Shown here piece after piece: positions 48,750 to 58,483 of a stretch of DNA of 64,000 nt (its first letter is position 1; each line of letters starts with the position of its first letter). The notes under the pieces are model-generated. The model did no database searches. It saw only the letters and a program-made list of their open reading frames with translations, and was not told where the DNA came from. Origin of the DNA: Zymomonas mobilis (GTDB lineage Bacteria; Pseudomonadota; Alphaproteobacteria; Sphingomonadales; Sphingomonadaceae); assembly GCF_006715975.1 (NCBI RefSeq), contig NZ_VFOF01000001.1:754001-818000 (forward strand), given 5' to 3'. The position numbers were made by a program, and so were the translations under genes.

Positions 48750-49313
48750 ATGACAGAGACGCAAGTCGTGCAACACAACTTAAAAAACAAGCAACGCAAA
48801 CCTCTTAACGAGGATTCATTACGACAACTGGCTTTATATTATGTTGGACGTTATGCAACATCTTCGAAAAAATTGTCAGAGTATTTGAAACGAAAAATAA
48901 ATCAGTCGGGGTGGACTGGTAAGGAGTCACCCGACGTCAATGCGATTATTTCTTACTGTATCAATCTTGGCTATATTAACGACCCCTTATTTGCAGAAAT
49001 GAAATTCAACGCCTTTAAACGACGTGGATATGGCAGAATTAGGGTGAAATCTGCCTTAAAAGCAGCTGGTATTGATGAAAAGATTATTGAAAGCCTGACA
49101 GGAAATAACGATTCAGCCATGGAAACGGCATTACATTATGCAAAAAAACGCCATTTAGGCCCGTTCTACCTGAAAGAGGATAGGGACGATATCAAGGTAA
49201 AGCGGCGGCATTTTTCAGCCATGGCACGAGCTGGCCATTCAGCGGATATCATCGCCCGAGTATTTAAAATCAATATAGAGGATATCGAATTCCAAGAAGA
49301 ATCCGATTTTTAG
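48750..49313 (+). CDS. recX: Regulatory protein RecX
   Basis: 187 residues, rich in three-helix RecX repeats: LRQLALYYVGRYATSSKKLSEYLKRK near residues 24-49 (split), GYINDPLFAEMKF at about 76-88, and RRGYGRIRVKSALKAAGI. RecX binds RecA filaments and limits their activity. recA is not adjacent, which is common outside gammaproteobacteria. It is divergent from the FAAL gene. Confidence 0.88.
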   Translation: MTETQVVQHNLKNKQRKPLNEDSLRQLALYYVGRYATSSKKLSEYLKRKINQSGWTGKESPDVNAIISYCINLGYINDPLFAEMKFNAFKRRGYGRIRVKSALKAAGIDEKIIESLTGNNDSAMETALHYAKKRHLGPFYLKEDRDDIKVKRRHFSAMARAGHSADIIARVFKINIEDIEFQEESDF

Positions 49314-49418
49314 CAAAAATAATAATCAGGATGAGCTCACTCAAAAGACAAAAAGGAAGTGCATATTAGGCTATGTCTGACCAAGGTCATCATAACCGCC
49401 CTTGTCGTAGAGTAGTGA

Positions 49419-50066
49419 TCAGGATTGTAAGGGAATACCGCTTTTCTTGACGGCAGCGCAAAGATCGGATTCAAAGCAGCGGAGACATTCCGGTTTTCTA
49501 GCTTTGCAAATATAGCGTCCAAAAAGAATAAGCCAGTGATGGGCATGGAGCCGATATTCATCTGGTGTGATTTTTTCTAAAGCAGTCTCAACCGCGCGGA
49601 CATCTTTACCCGGGGCTAGCCCTGTTCGGTTGGCCACCCGAAAAATATGAGTATCAACAGCTATGGTGGGCTGGTTGAACGCCACATTTAACATGACCAA
49701 GGCTGTTTTTCGTCCAACACCCGGTAAAGCTTCTAATGCTTTTTGGTTGGCAGGCACTTCACCGTTATATTTTTCAACCAGAATATGAGACAGCGCGATA
49801 ATATTTTTGGCTTTGTTATTATAAAGCCCAATAGAGCGAATATACTCTTTTAAACGCTCTTCACCGAGTGCAACCATCTGCTGCGCTGTATCAACTATTT
49901 TGAATAATGGTTCGGTTGCCTTATTGACGCTGACATCGGTTGCCTGTGCAGACAGAACAACCGACACCAGTAAGGTATAAGGATTTTTAAAAACTAATTC
50001 CGAACGAGGATTCGGGTTGTCTTTGGCTAACCGCCTATAAAATTCCTCAATAACCTCGGGGGTCAT
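49419..50066 (-). CDS. nth: Endonuclease III
   Basis: 215 residues from ATG 50066, which overlaps the dapB stop as ATGA; the frame extends further upstream only inside dapB. HhH-GPD DNA glycosylase: catalytic Lys in the hairpin LPGVGRKTALVMLN (about 110-123), catalytic Asp in VDTHIFRVANR, and the 4Fe-4S cluster C-x6-C-x2-C-x5-C at the C-terminus (CKARKPECLRCFESDLC). It removes oxidised pyrimidines and nicks abasic sites. Last gene of purM-purN-dapB-nth. Confidence 0.95.
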   Translation of the reverse strand: MTPEVIEEFYRRLAKDNPNPRSELVFKNPYTLLVSVVLSAQATDVSVNKATEPLFKIVDTAQQMVALGEERLKEYIRSIGLYNNKAKNIIALSHILVEKYNGEVPANQKALEALPGVGRKTALVMLNVAFNQPTIAVDTHIFRVANRTGLAPGKDVRAVETALEKITPDEYRLHAHHWLILFGRYICKARKPECLRCFESDLCAAVKKSGIPLQS

Positions 50067-50827
50067 AGACCAAGCACATCCTTCATTTGGTAAAGTCCGG
50101 CAGATTGATCTGCCAGCCATAACGCTGCTTTCAACGCACCACGAGCAAAGATGATCCGGCTTTCTGCCCGATGACCCAATTCGATCCGTTCTCCTTCATT
50201 CGCAAAAACAACCATGTGATCGCCTGCGACAGAACCACCCCGTAAACTGGCAAAACCGATTGAACCGATTTTTCTGGGTTCTGTTGCTGGGCAACGCTGT
50301 AAATCAGCGATGTCATCCAGATTTTGGCCGCGGCCTTTTGCTGCTGCCCGGCCAAGTAAGAGGGCTGTGCCTGAAGGGGCATCTTTTTTGTGGCGATGGT
50401 GCATCTCCACAATCTCGATATCCCAGTCGTCACCTAATTTAGCGGCGGCCTGCTCGACCAAAGCCGCCAGCATATTCACACCCAATGAGGTGTTGGCGGC
50501 AAGAATAACCGGAATTTGGCTAGAAGCTTGCTTAATAAGCTGCTGATCAGCATCGTTAAGGCCGGTAGTGCCAATAACGATTGGTTTTTTATAGTACAGC
50601 GCCGCATCAAGATTTTCTTTGAGTGCCGTAGCGGCAGAAAAATCGATAAGAACATCTGACGCTTCAGCTAAGGCTTTACTGTCATTGCAAGACCCAAATT
50701 CAGCACCATGCCGTCCGATACCACCTGACAAATGGTTGTTTTGCTGCTTTGCGGCTTCTTGAATGGCATTTCCCATTCGGCCAGCAGCACCAATTAAACC
50801 GATTTTTACAGAGGATTCTTCCGTCAT
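50063..50827 (-). CDS. dapB: 4-hydroxy-tetrahydrodipicolinate reductase
   Basis: 254 residues. NAD(P)-binding GLIGAAGRMGNAI at about 9-21; the family signature EIVEMHHRHKKDAPSGTAL at about 137-155 holds the catalytic His and Lys. It catalyses the second step of the lysine/diaminopimelate branch. It begins 4 bp after the purN stop and overlaps nth by 4 bp, so it is fully inside an operon. Confidence 0.96.
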   Translation of the reverse strand: MTEESSVKIGLIGAAGRMGNAIQEAAKQQNNHLSGGIGRHGAEFGSCNDSKALAEASDVLIDFSAATALKENLDAALYYKKPIVIGTTGLNDADQQLIKQASSQIPVILAANTSLGVNMLAALVEQAAAKLGDDWDIEIVEMHHRHKKDAPSGTALLLGRAAAKGRGQNLDDIADLQRCPATEPRKIGSIGFASLRGGSVAGDHMVVFANEGERIELGHRAESRIIFARGALKAALWLADQSAGLYQMKDVLGL

Positions 50828-50831
50828 AAGA

Positions 50832-51458
50832 TTACCCTTTCTTATGAAAAACGCGGTTATCTTTAATAGTCAGGCGATCTGCGGCCAGATCTTCCAAGGC
50901 TTCCGCGTAGATACGGTGTTCTTCTTTCAAAACGCGTTTTGACAAGCTGTCTTCTGTATCATCTTCAAAAACCGGCACGGCAGCTTGTGTGATGATGGGG
51001 CCAGCATCTAGTTCTGAAGTCACGAAATGCACCGTACAGCCATGCCACCGAACACCAGCATCCAAGGCACGTTGATGCGTATCAAGGCCGGTAAAGCTGG
51101 GTAAAAGAGCAGGGTGGATATTCAACATCCGACCTTCCCATGCCGAAACGAATTCCGGCGTGACAATCCGCATATAGCCCGCGAGAACGACAATATCGAG
51201 TTCTGCTTCTTGGAGGATCGCCAGCACTTTTTTATCATAAGCGGCGCGCCCGCCATGACCTCGATGATCGAGAAAAGCAGTTTTAATGCCTGCTTTTTCG
51301 GCCGTTTTGAGGCCAAGGGCGTCTTCGATATTCGAGAAGACCAATGAGATCTGATAAGGGCAATCCGGTCGATGGGAAGCCTTGATCAAGGCTTCCATAT
51401 TCGATCCACGTCCAGAAATCAGTATCCCGACCTTCTTTTTACCTTTTACATCAGGCAT
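50832..51458 (-). CDS. purN: Phosphoribosylglycinamide formyltransferase
   Basis: 208 residues. Starts with the substrate loop [12 protein letters not shown]; the folate-site signature is [20 protein letters not shown] at about 107-126 with the catalytic Asn and His, and the catalytic Asp is in [10 protein letters not shown]. It transfers formyl from 10-formyl-THF to GAR. It overlaps the end of purM by 8 bp, so translation is coupled. Confidence 0.96.
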   Translation of the reverse strand: MPDVKGKKKVGILISGRGSNMEALIKASHRPDCPYQISLVFSNIEDALGLKTAEKAGIKTAFLDHRGHGGRAAYDKKVLAILQEAELDIVVLAGYMRIVTPEFVSAWEGRMLNIHPALLPSFTGLDTHQRALDAGVRWHGCTVHFVTSELDAGPIITQAAVPVFEDDTEDSLSKRVLKEEHRIYAEALEDLAADRLTIKDNRVFHKKG

Positions 51459-52551
51459 TATGGGTTACTTTCCAGTCTGAAGTGCTATTCCAGCTTCCAG
51501 CTTTACCCGAAACGGTGCAGCCTTTCTGTCCCTTTTCGATCACCCCGATTGAATAGACCGTTTCACCTGCTTCATGCAGTTCGGCTTTGACCTTTTCTGC
51601 ATCTTCTGGACGGACGATAACAGCCATACCAATACCACAGTTAAAGGTTCTGGCCATTTCGGCTTGATCAAGGCTACCTTCGTCTTGCAAGAAATGCATC
51701 AAATCGGGCTGTTCCCAGCTATTAGCATCGACGACAGCATGACAGTTGTCGGGCAAAATGCGCGGGATATTTTCAAGCAAACCACCACCCGTGATATGTG
51801 CCAAGGCTGCAATAACATTTTGACGGATAAGCGGTAACAAAGAACGCACATAAATGCGGGTCGGCGTCATCAGAACATCAATAAGCAGGCTGTCTTTTTT
51901 GAAAGGCGCTGGCGCTTTCATATCCCATTTTTGACCCTCTGCCAGTTTGCGAACCAGCGAGAAACCATTGGAATGGACACCGGAAGATGCCAGACCCAAA
52001 ATAATATCACCGGCGCGAACGCGACCTGCTTCTAATACCTGTGAGCGTTCGACGGCACCGACTGAGAAACCAGCAAGGTCATAATCACCATCTGCATAAA
52101 GGCCGGGCATCTCAGCAGTTTCGCCACCAATCAGGGCGCATCCAGCGATTTTGCAGCCTTCAGCGATACCGGCAATGACGCGTTTAGCCAATTCGGGATC
52201 AAGATGACCCGAAGCAAAATAGTCTAAAAAGAATAAAGGTTCGGCACCTTGGACAATCAGGTCATTGACACACATCGCCACAAGGTCAATGCCTACATGA
52301 TCGTGACGATTGCCGGTAATAGCGAGTTTGACCTTGGTTCCGACACCGTCATTGGCCGCGACCAGTAACGGATCATTGAAGCCGGCAGCTTTTAGATCGA
52401 AAAAGCCGCCGAAGCCTCCCAGATCGGCATTGGCTCCGGCTCTCGCCGTCGCACGGGCAAGGGGTGCAATGGCTTTGACCAGCGCATTACCTGTTGCGAT
52501 AGAAACACCGGCATCGGCATAACTGTATTTTTGCGTGCTGTTATTAGTCAT
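51451..52551 (-). CDS. purM: Phosphoribosylformylglycinamidine cyclo-ligase
   Basis: 366 residues, the usual PurM length plus a short tail. Typical segments: [15 protein letters not shown] at the N-terminus, [12 protein letters not shown] (about 63-74), [21 protein letters not shown] and [13 protein letters not shown]. It makes AIR from FGAM with ATP. First gene of the purM-purN-dapB-nth unit; the 60 bp gap to the divergent DUF2066 gene must hold both promoters. Confidence 0.96.
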   Translation of the reverse strand: MTNNSTQKYSYADAGVSIATGNALVKAIAPLARATARAGANADLGGFGGFFDLKAAGFNDPLLVAANDGVGTKVKLAITGNRHDHVGIDLVAMCVNDLIVQGAEPLFFLDYFASGHLDPELAKRVIAGIAEGCKIAGCALIGGETAEMPGLYADGDYDLAGFSVGAVERSQVLEAGRVRAGDIILGLASSGVHSNGFSLVRKLAEGQKWDMKAPAPFKKDSLLIDVLMTPTRIYVRSLLPLIRQNVIAALAHITGGGLLENIPRILPDNCHAVVDANSWEQPDLMHFLQDEGSLDQAEMARTFNCGIGMAVIVRPEDAEKVKAELHEAGETVYSIGVIEKGQKGCTVSGKAGSWNSTSDWKVTHNA

Positions 52552-52611
52552 AAAAAAAGCCCTACACCATCAGACTTGGATTTCTAAGCTGAACTGTTCA
52601 AAAGGTTGCAT

Positions 52612-53700
52612 GTGAAGCGGAGATTAGCATTTTTTGACGGAGTTTCCCGTTTTTTGTTCGGGTTGTTACCGGTCATAACGACCGGTTACGCTTTGTGTCC
52701 GACCATTGCCTATGCCCAGCTTGAACCGGGAGATAGAGGTATTCCGCCAGTAGAAACAACCGAAAATTTACTGGTTACCGGTATTCGTGTCGATGTCAGT
52801 GCTTCATCAGGAGAAAATGCACGACTGATTGGCTGGCGTTTGGCGGAAAGAAAGGCTTGGCAATTGTTATGGGACAAGCGGAATGATTTTGATCGTGATG
52901 ACAATCTAAAAGATCCAACCACGCCTTTTTCTGACAAGAAACTTGATTCAATTGTGTCTTCTGTCGTGGTCGAAAAGGAAGAGATTGGTCCGAATCGCTA
53001 TATTGCTACTTTGGGGGTTGAATTTGATCGGGCGCGGGGTGGTTCGTTATTGGGGCTGCGTAAAAATTATAGGCATTCACCGCCCATGTTGTTGGTGCCG
53101 TTAACTTGGACAGCGGGGGCGCCCGTCAGCTTTGAATGGCGGAATGCATGGCAGAAAGCTTGGGCTGAATTTAAAACCAGCCATAGTCATATCGCCTATG
53201 TTCGGCCAACAGGTGACAATCTTGATCCGGTTTTATTGAATGCCACACAACTTGGCAGTCAGAACCAGATACAATGGCAGAATATTCTGGAACAATATGG
53301 TGCCAGTGGTCTTTTGACGCCTGAAATACGAATACATTATAGTTGGCCAGGAGGTCCTGTTTCAGTTTCTTTTTTGGCGAAATACGGTATCGATCAAAAG
53401 ATATTGGGTCATTTTACTTTAAAAGCTGCTTCTATCGACAATTTACCTGTCTTATTAAAACAAGGTGTTGAGCATATAGATGCTATCTATATGATGGCTT
53501 TGTTTGGCGGCAATCTTGGCAATGACCGAACCTTTATTGCGATTGAAGCTCCGGCGTCCGAGGTTGCGACTTTCACACAAAGATCCGTACCCGCACCGGC
53601 GTATCCTCGTGATGAGAATATGGCTTTAAAGAATAACAATAGCGGCGGCCTATCCAGCCCCGAAAAAAGAAAGGAGGCGCCCTTGGCGCCCACGCCCTGA
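52612..53700 (+). CDS. DUF2066 family exported protein
   Basis: 362 residues from GTG 52612, six bases after AAAGG; TTG 52606 is possible but too close to it. A signal peptide (FLFGLLPVITTGYALCPTIAYAQ) is followed by the DUF2066-type region with ENLLVTGIRVDVSASSGENAR (split) and RYIATLGVEFDR, a beta-rich region of unknown function. The C-terminal tail is Pro/Ser/Lys-rich. Its stop lies 3 bp before hdaA, and the two are surely co-transcribed. The same neighbours occur in other alphaproteobacteria (general knowledge). No function can be assigned. Confidence 0.75.
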   Translation: MKRRLAFFDGVSRFLFGLLPVITTGYALCPTIAYAQLEPGDRGIPPVETTENLLVTGIRVDVSASSGENARLIGWRLAERKAWQLLWDKRNDFDRDDNLKDPTTPFSDKKLDSIVSSVVVEKEEIGPNRYIATLGVEFDRARGGSLLGLRKNYRHSPPMLLVPLTWTAGAPVSFEWRNAWQKAWAEFKTSHSHIAYVRPTGDNLDPVLLNATQLGSQNQIQWQNILEQYGASGLLTPEIRIHYSWPGGPVSVSFLAKYGIDQKILGHFTLKAASIDNLPVLLKQGVEHIDAIYMMALFGGNLGNDRTFIAIEAPASEVATFTQRSVPAPAYPRDENMALKNNNSGGLSSPEKRKEAPLAPTP

Positions 53701-53703
53701 CCG

Positions 53704-54354
53704 ATGACCTCTTCTCCTCCTGTCACACAGATGGCTTTGCCTCTGATCTGGCCCGAGCCGGAAAATGATGGAGATTTTATTGTCAGCGACGCCAATAATA
53801 TCGCCGTTGAGCAGTTGCGCTTATGGCAAAAATGGCCTGTAAAATCGGCACTTTTAACAGGTATGCGTAAATCTGGTCGCAGCCTTTTAGGGCGGCTGTT
53901 TGTCGCCCGTACGGGTGGCGAATTGATTGATAATGCGGAAAGACGATCAGAAGAATTTATCTTTCACGCATGGAATAGGGCGGAGCGGTTAAAGCGTCCT
54001 TTGCTGGTGATTGCTGACCAGCCGCCACCACTTTGGAAAATCAAGCTTCCTGATTTGCGTTCCCGAATGATCGCTAGCCCTCATTTGGCCATCAAAGCGC
54101 CTGATACACCGTTGATTGCAGCCTTAATTGAACGGCGGCTCGGACGGCGAGGATTGCCGGTTTCAACCGAAATATTGGAATGGGTTACGCCGCGTATTGA
54201 GCATAACTATATTGCTGTTTTGGACTGGATTGATAAGCTGGATCAGGCAGCCTTGAAAAGGCGAGGGCCTCTTACCTTGAATATGGTGCGGGCAATTATG
54301 GCCGGAGAAGAAATTCCAGAAGAAGACAAAAGAGGCCGAAAAAATATATTTTGA
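53704..54354 (+). CDS. hdaA: HdaA/Hda-like regulator of DnaA
   Basis: 216 residues resembling the AAA+ part of DnaA. The N-terminal QMALPL (residues 9-14) is a clamp-binding motif of the QxxLPL type, as in Hda. The Walker A region is degenerate (GMRKSGRSLLGR at about 53-64); sensor-like LIERRLGRRGLPVS follows at about 142. In Caulobacter, HdaA with the beta clamp promotes ATP hydrolysis by DnaA and so prevents re-initiation. It follows the DUF2066 gene by 3 bp. Confidence 0.82.
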   Translation: MTSSPPVTQMALPLIWPEPENDGDFIVSDANNIAVEQLRLWQKWPVKSALLTGMRKSGRSLLGRLFVARTGGELIDNAERRSEEFIFHAWNRAERLKRPLLVIADQPPPLWKIKLPDLRSRMIASPHLAIKAPDTPLIAALIERRLGRRGLPVSTEILEWVTPRIEHNYIAVLDWIDKLDQAALKRRGPLTLNMVRAIMAGEEIPEEDKRGRKNIF

Positions 54355-54529
54355 GATAGAATTTTTTGCCAGCAGGAAGCAAGCTGAAGAGAAAAAATCG
54401 ATTTTATAAAAGTATCATATATTTTTGGTAGAGTTGATTCGAGAATCAGATTTGTCACTATAGAATCAGAAAAAAGCGCTTAGTAATCTTTGTCGATATT
54501 ACCAGTCAGGTTTATTTTTCGCTTAATGG

Positions 54530-56683
54530 ATGAAAGAAAATAATATGTCCCTTATCGCTGAGCTGCCTTTAAGTGAGCGTTTTTTTAACCGAGAATTGTC
54601 CTGGTTGTCCTTTAACCATCGTGTCCTTGAAGAAGCAGGTAATAAGGTTCATCCGCTATTGGAGCGATTACGCTTTCTTTCTATATCCGGTAATAATCTT
54701 GACGAATTTTTTATGGTGCGTGTTGCAGGGTTAAAAGGCCAGCAACTGCAAAGCCTGAATGCCTATTCCAATGACGGCATGAGCATTGGCCAGCAATTAG
54801 CAGCCTTGACAGAAAGCACCCGCGAATTGATGGCCAACCAGCAGGAATGTTGGCATATCTTGCGCGAAGAAATGAAAACGGTTGGTATTCAAGTTTTGAA
54901 TATTGACGAAATTAACGGCGAAGATGCTGAACTGCTGGAAAATCATTTTCGGGAGCAAGTTTTTCCCGTTTTGACGCCACAGGCGCTTGATCCGGCACAT
55001 CCTTTCCCCTTTATTCCGAATAAAGGCTTTAGTCTCGTTTTCGATCTGGTTCGTCAGGCTGATAAAATTCCGGTACGCGAATTGTTGATGATTCCATCGA
55101 CCTTACCGCGTTTTATTCGTTTACCATCAGGTCATAGCTCAGCAAAAAATCCGGCGCGTTATGTGGCGATTGAAACCCTGATTAGACGTTTTGTCTCTAT
55201 TCTGTTTCCGGGCTTTGATGTCATCAGTCACGGCGCTTTCCGGCTTATTCGCGATAGTGATATCGAATTTCAGGAAGAAGCCGAAGACCTTGTCTTGTCT
55301 TTCCATTCTGCATTGAAAATGCGGCGTAAAGGCCGTGTTATCCAGCTGGAAATGGAAAAGGATATGCCGCCTGCTTTGGAAAAGCTGGTTTGTGATGAAA
55401 TCAGTGGTGACGCGATTTTATTCCAGAGCAGCGGTTTCCTCGCTATTTCTGATTTGAGCCGTATGGTGGAGGAAGAACGACCGGATTTAAAATTCGCGCC
55501 TTTCACGCCTCGATTTCCTGAACGTATTATGGAATATGGCGGAGACTGTTTCGCGGCCATTCGCGCAAAAGATATCATCGTCCATCACCCGTATGAAACC
55601 TTTGACGTCGTTCTGGCCTTTTTACAGCAAGCCGCGGCCGACCCAGACGTCGTCGCGATCAAGCAAACTTTATACCGCGCTGGTAAACAATCAGCCGTCA
55701 TTCGTTCGTTGGTTGACGCGGCTGATGCGGGAAAATCGGTAACCGCTTTGGTCGAGTTAAAAGCGCGTTTTGACGAAGAACAGAATTTAAAATGGGCAAC
55801 CCAGTTAGAGCGAGCCGGGGTTCAGGTGGTCTATGGCTTTATTGACTGGAAAACCCACGCCAAAGTTTCAATGGTTGTCCGCCGCGAAGGCAATAGTTAT
55901 CGAACTTACTGCCATTTCGGTACCGGTAATTACCATCCAGTTACAGCGCGTATTTATACCGATTTAAGCTTCTTTACGGCTGATCAGCGGGCTGGCCGTG
56001 ATGCCGCCCAGCTCTTTAACTATGTTACGGGTTATGTTGAACCGCCGCATCTCGAAATGTTGTCCCTATCTCCGCATGGCTTACGGGATAAATTACAAAA
56101 GCTGATTGAAGCTGAAATTGAGCATGTCAAAGCGGGACGCCCCGGAGTTATCTGGGCAAAGTTAAATTCTTTGGTCGATCCGTCCATTATCGAAAGTCTT
56201 TATCGGGCATCGCAGGCCGGTGTCCATATTGATCTGATTATCCGTGGTATCTGTTGCTTGCGGCCACAAGTACCCGGTCTTTCCGATAATATTCGCGTTA
56301 AGTCCATTGTTGGTCGCTTCTTGGAACATAGTCGGATTGTCTGCTTTGGAAATGGTAAGGGCTTGCCCAATAAAGATGCTTTGGTCTTTATTTCTTCGGC
56401 TGACTGGATGCAGCGCAATTTTGACCGCCGCGTTGAAACTTTGGTTCCGATCGAAAATCCGACTGTCCATGCGCAGGTGCTAGATCAGATTATGGTCGCT
56501 AATTTATTGGATAGCGAACAAAGTTGGCGTCTATTGCCGGATGGTCGTTATGAGCGGATTAAAGACCCCGAGCATTTATTCAATCTGCATCATTACTTTA
56601 TGACAAATCCTTCTTTGTCTGGCCGAGGAACTGCATTGGTCGACGGCAAAATTCCTAAATTACAGTTACGCGAAGAAATATAA
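54530..56683 (+). CDS. ppk1: Polyphosphate kinase 1
   Basis: 717 residues. N-terminal domain ERFFNRELSWLSFNHRVLEEA; PLD-like catalytic domains contain the phosphohistidine region DWKTHAKVSMVVRR at about 438-451, and the later YAHxGTGNY-type motif appears as CHFGTGNYHP. It polymerises the gamma-phosphate of ATP into polyphosphate reversibly. It lies 175 bp after hdaA, so a separate promoter is possible. A terminator-like hairpin separates it from ppx. Confidence 0.97.
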   Translation: MKENNMSLIAELPLSERFFNRELSWLSFNHRVLEEAGNKVHPLLERLRFLSISGNNLDEFFMVRVAGLKGQQLQSLNAYSNDGMSIGQQLAALTESTRELMANQQECWHILREEMKTVGIQVLNIDEINGEDAELLENHFREQVFPVLTPQALDPAHPFPFIPNKGFSLVFDLVRQADKIPVRELLMIPSTLPRFIRLPSGHSSAKNPARYVAIETLIRRFVSILFPGFDVISHGAFRLIRDSDIEFQEEAEDLVLSFHSALKMRRKGRVIQLEMEKDMPPALEKLVCDEISGDAILFQSSGFLAISDLSRMVEEERPDLKFAPFTPRFPERIMEYGGDCFAAIRAKDIIVHHPYETFDVVLAFLQQAAADPDVVAIKQTLYRAGKQSAVIRSLVDAADAGKSVTALVELKARFDEEQNLKWATQLERAGVQVVYGFIDWKTHAKVSMVVRREGNSYRTYCHFGTGNYHPVTARIYTDLSFFTADQRAGRDAAQLFNYVTGYVEPPHLEMLSLSPHGLRDKLQKLIEAEIEHVKAGRPGVIWAKLNSLVDPSIIESLYRASQAGVHIDLIIRGICCLRPQVPGLSDNIRVKSIVGRFLEHSRIVCFGNGKGLPNKDALVFISSADWMQRNFDRRVETLVPIENPTVHAQVLDQIMVANLLDSEQSWRLLPDGRYERIKDPEHLFNLHHYFMTNPSLSGRGTALVDGKIPKLQLREEI

Positions 56684-56696
56684 CGAGATATGTCAG

Positions 56697-56736
56697 CCGC
56701 TATATTGTTTTATAATAATATAGCGGTGGCATTTTT
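56697..56736 (+). terminator. Terminator or attenuator between ppk1 and ppx
   Basis: CCGCTATATT (56697-56706) pairs with AATATAGCGG (56717-56726), and TGGC then five T follow. It stands 14 bp after the ppk1 stop and 117 bp before ppx, so it would reduce read-through into ppx. Confidence 0.75.
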
Positions 56737-56852
56737 CATAAAAAGCAATGATTTTTTCCTATTATAGGATAAGAACATCGCGAAATAGGGGCAAAATCCC
56801 CCTGCTTCGTTGTCAATTTTACTCCCTAGTGACCAGTTGAGACGGATTTTTC

Positions 56853-58379
56853 ATGATGCTGAATAAGAGGCAGGGCGGCAAGGATGTGGATACCAAGTAT
56901 CCGGTGCCCCAACAGAAAAAATGGGACAAGGAAGGCCCTATTGGCATCATTGATATCGGTTCGAATTCGATTCGTCTGGTTATCTATGATCAACTGACCC
57001 GCGCCCCTAGAATTCTATTTAATGAAAAAATTTCAGCCCAATTAGGGCGAAATATTCCTGTTGATGGTCGCATTGATGAAAAAGCAATCGAGCTGGCGAT
57101 ATCTGAATTAACGCGTTTTTGGGAATTAGCGCGGATCATGAAGTTGAGCTCCTTGAGAACGGTAGCAACCGCTGCCGTTAGGGATGCTAAAAATGGGGCT
57201 TTCCTACTCGGGGAAATTGCTAAAATCGGCCTTGATGTCGAAGTTTTATCAGGGGAAGAAGAAGGCTACGGTTCTGGTTATGGCGTTTTGTCCGCCATTC
57301 CGGACGCCAATGGTATTGTCGGTGACCTCGGTGGGGGTAGCCTTGAACTTATCCGTGTTTGTAACGGGCAGGTTGAAGATAGAGTATCTTTGCCGTTAGG
57401 TGTTCTTAGAATAGCGGATATTCGTAAGAAAAGTCGGAATGCTTTGGATAATTTCATATCCGAAGCATTTAAAAAAATTGATTGGTTAGCCAATGCCCGA
57501 GACCTGCCTTTCTATATGGTGGGAGGCGCTTGGCGGTCATTGGCAAAGCTGGATATCCATGTAAGGCATTATCCTGTGCCGGTATTGCATAACTATATTA
57601 TGCCGCCGGATCGGCCTTCAAAATTAATCCGCGTCATTCAGCGCCATAGTTTAAAAAAGCTAAAAAATAAGGCCAATATCTCTATCTCGCGCGTAGAGCA
57701 GCTTTCAGATGCGGCCGCATTACTGGCTGTCGTCAGTCGCCGTCTTGGAAGCCAGTGTCTGGTTACGTCAGCCTATGGATTGAGAGAAGGGCTGTTATAT
57801 CTGAGCCTTGACAAGGCGACTCGTAAGCTTGATCCGCTTCTTTGGAGTGCCAATCAACGTGGTGAAATTGCGGGGCGTTTTTACCAGCAAGGAGAGGCTC
57901 TCTATGATTGGATGACGCCTCTTTTCGAGAGTGATCCGCTGCCTTATCGTCGACTGCGGCATGCGGCTTGTTTGTTGGCGGATAGCGCATGGCAGACCAA
58001 TCCTGATTTCCGCGCAGATCAAATCCTTAGTATTATTCTTCATGGTCGTTGGGTCGGATTGGATGCGCATGGGCGCGCCTTGATCGGACAGGCTTTGGCT
58101 GTCAGCTATGATGGCGTGATGGATAAAAAAATTACCAATAATTTGCTTAGTGAGGCTGATAATCTTTGTGCTGTCCGCTGGGGTAAAGCAATTAGATTGG
58201 GGATGCGGTTGTCGGGAGGGGTGACCACAACTTTGAAAAAGAGCGCTATTCTTTACCAGAATAACAAAATTATTCTGCAATTTTTGGGTAATTATAAGTT
58301 GAAAGGCGAAACTGTTCTGCGCCGTTTAAAAGCCTTGGCAAATAGCTTTGATGCCAGTGAAGTTGTCGAATTTCTTTGA
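56853..58379 (+). CDS. ppx: Exopolyphosphatase (Ppx/GppA family)
   Basis: 508 residues. Actin-like fold: IGIIDIGSNSIRLVIYD (about 30-46), RTVATAAVRDAKNG (about 109), the catalytic Glu in SGEEEGYGSGYGVLS, and phosphate-binding VGDLGGGSLEL at about 155. A C-terminal HD-like domain starts near residue 330. It removes terminal phosphates from polyphosphate or acts on pppGpp; the pairing with ppk1 favours polyphosphate. Confidence 0.93.
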   Translation: MMLNKRQGGKDVDTKYPVPQQKKWDKEGPIGIIDIGSNSIRLVIYDQLTRAPRILFNEKISAQLGRNIPVDGRIDEKAIELAISELTRFWELARIMKLSSLRTVATAAVRDAKNGAFLLGEIAKIGLDVEVLSGEEEGYGSGYGVLSAIPDANGIVGDLGGGSLELIRVCNGQVEDRVSLPLGVLRIADIRKKSRNALDNFISEAFKKIDWLANARDLPFYMVGGAWRSLAKLDIHVRHYPVPVLHNYIMPPDRPSKLIRVIQRHSLKKLKNKANISISRVEQLSDAAALLAVVSRRLGSQCLVTSAYGLREGLLYLSLDKATRKLDPLLWSANQRGEIAGRFYQQGEALYDWMTPLFESDPLPYRRLRHAACLLADSAWQTNPDFRADQILSIILHGRWVGLDAHGRALIGQALAVSYDGVMDKKITNNLLSEADNLCAVRWGKAIRLGMRLSGGVTTTLKKSAILYQNNKIILQFLGNYKLKGETVLRRLKALANSFDASEVVEFL

Positions 58380-58432
58380 AATCACCAAAATTAGGCATTC
58401 AGTTTTTTAAGATATAAAAACTTCAAAAAGAA

Positions 58433-58472
58433 GACCTTCGCTTTGGCGATACAAAATCGGAAAGCGAAGGTC
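58433..58472. terminator. Terminator between convergent ppx and rnd
   Basis: GACCTTCGCTTT (58433-58444) and AAAGCGAAGGTC (58461-58472) form a perfect 12-bp stem. On the minus strand TTCTTTTTGAAGTTTTT follows, serving rnd; on the plus strand only GGGGCATTTT follows. Confidence 0.8.
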
Positions 58473-58483
58473 GGGGCATTTTG

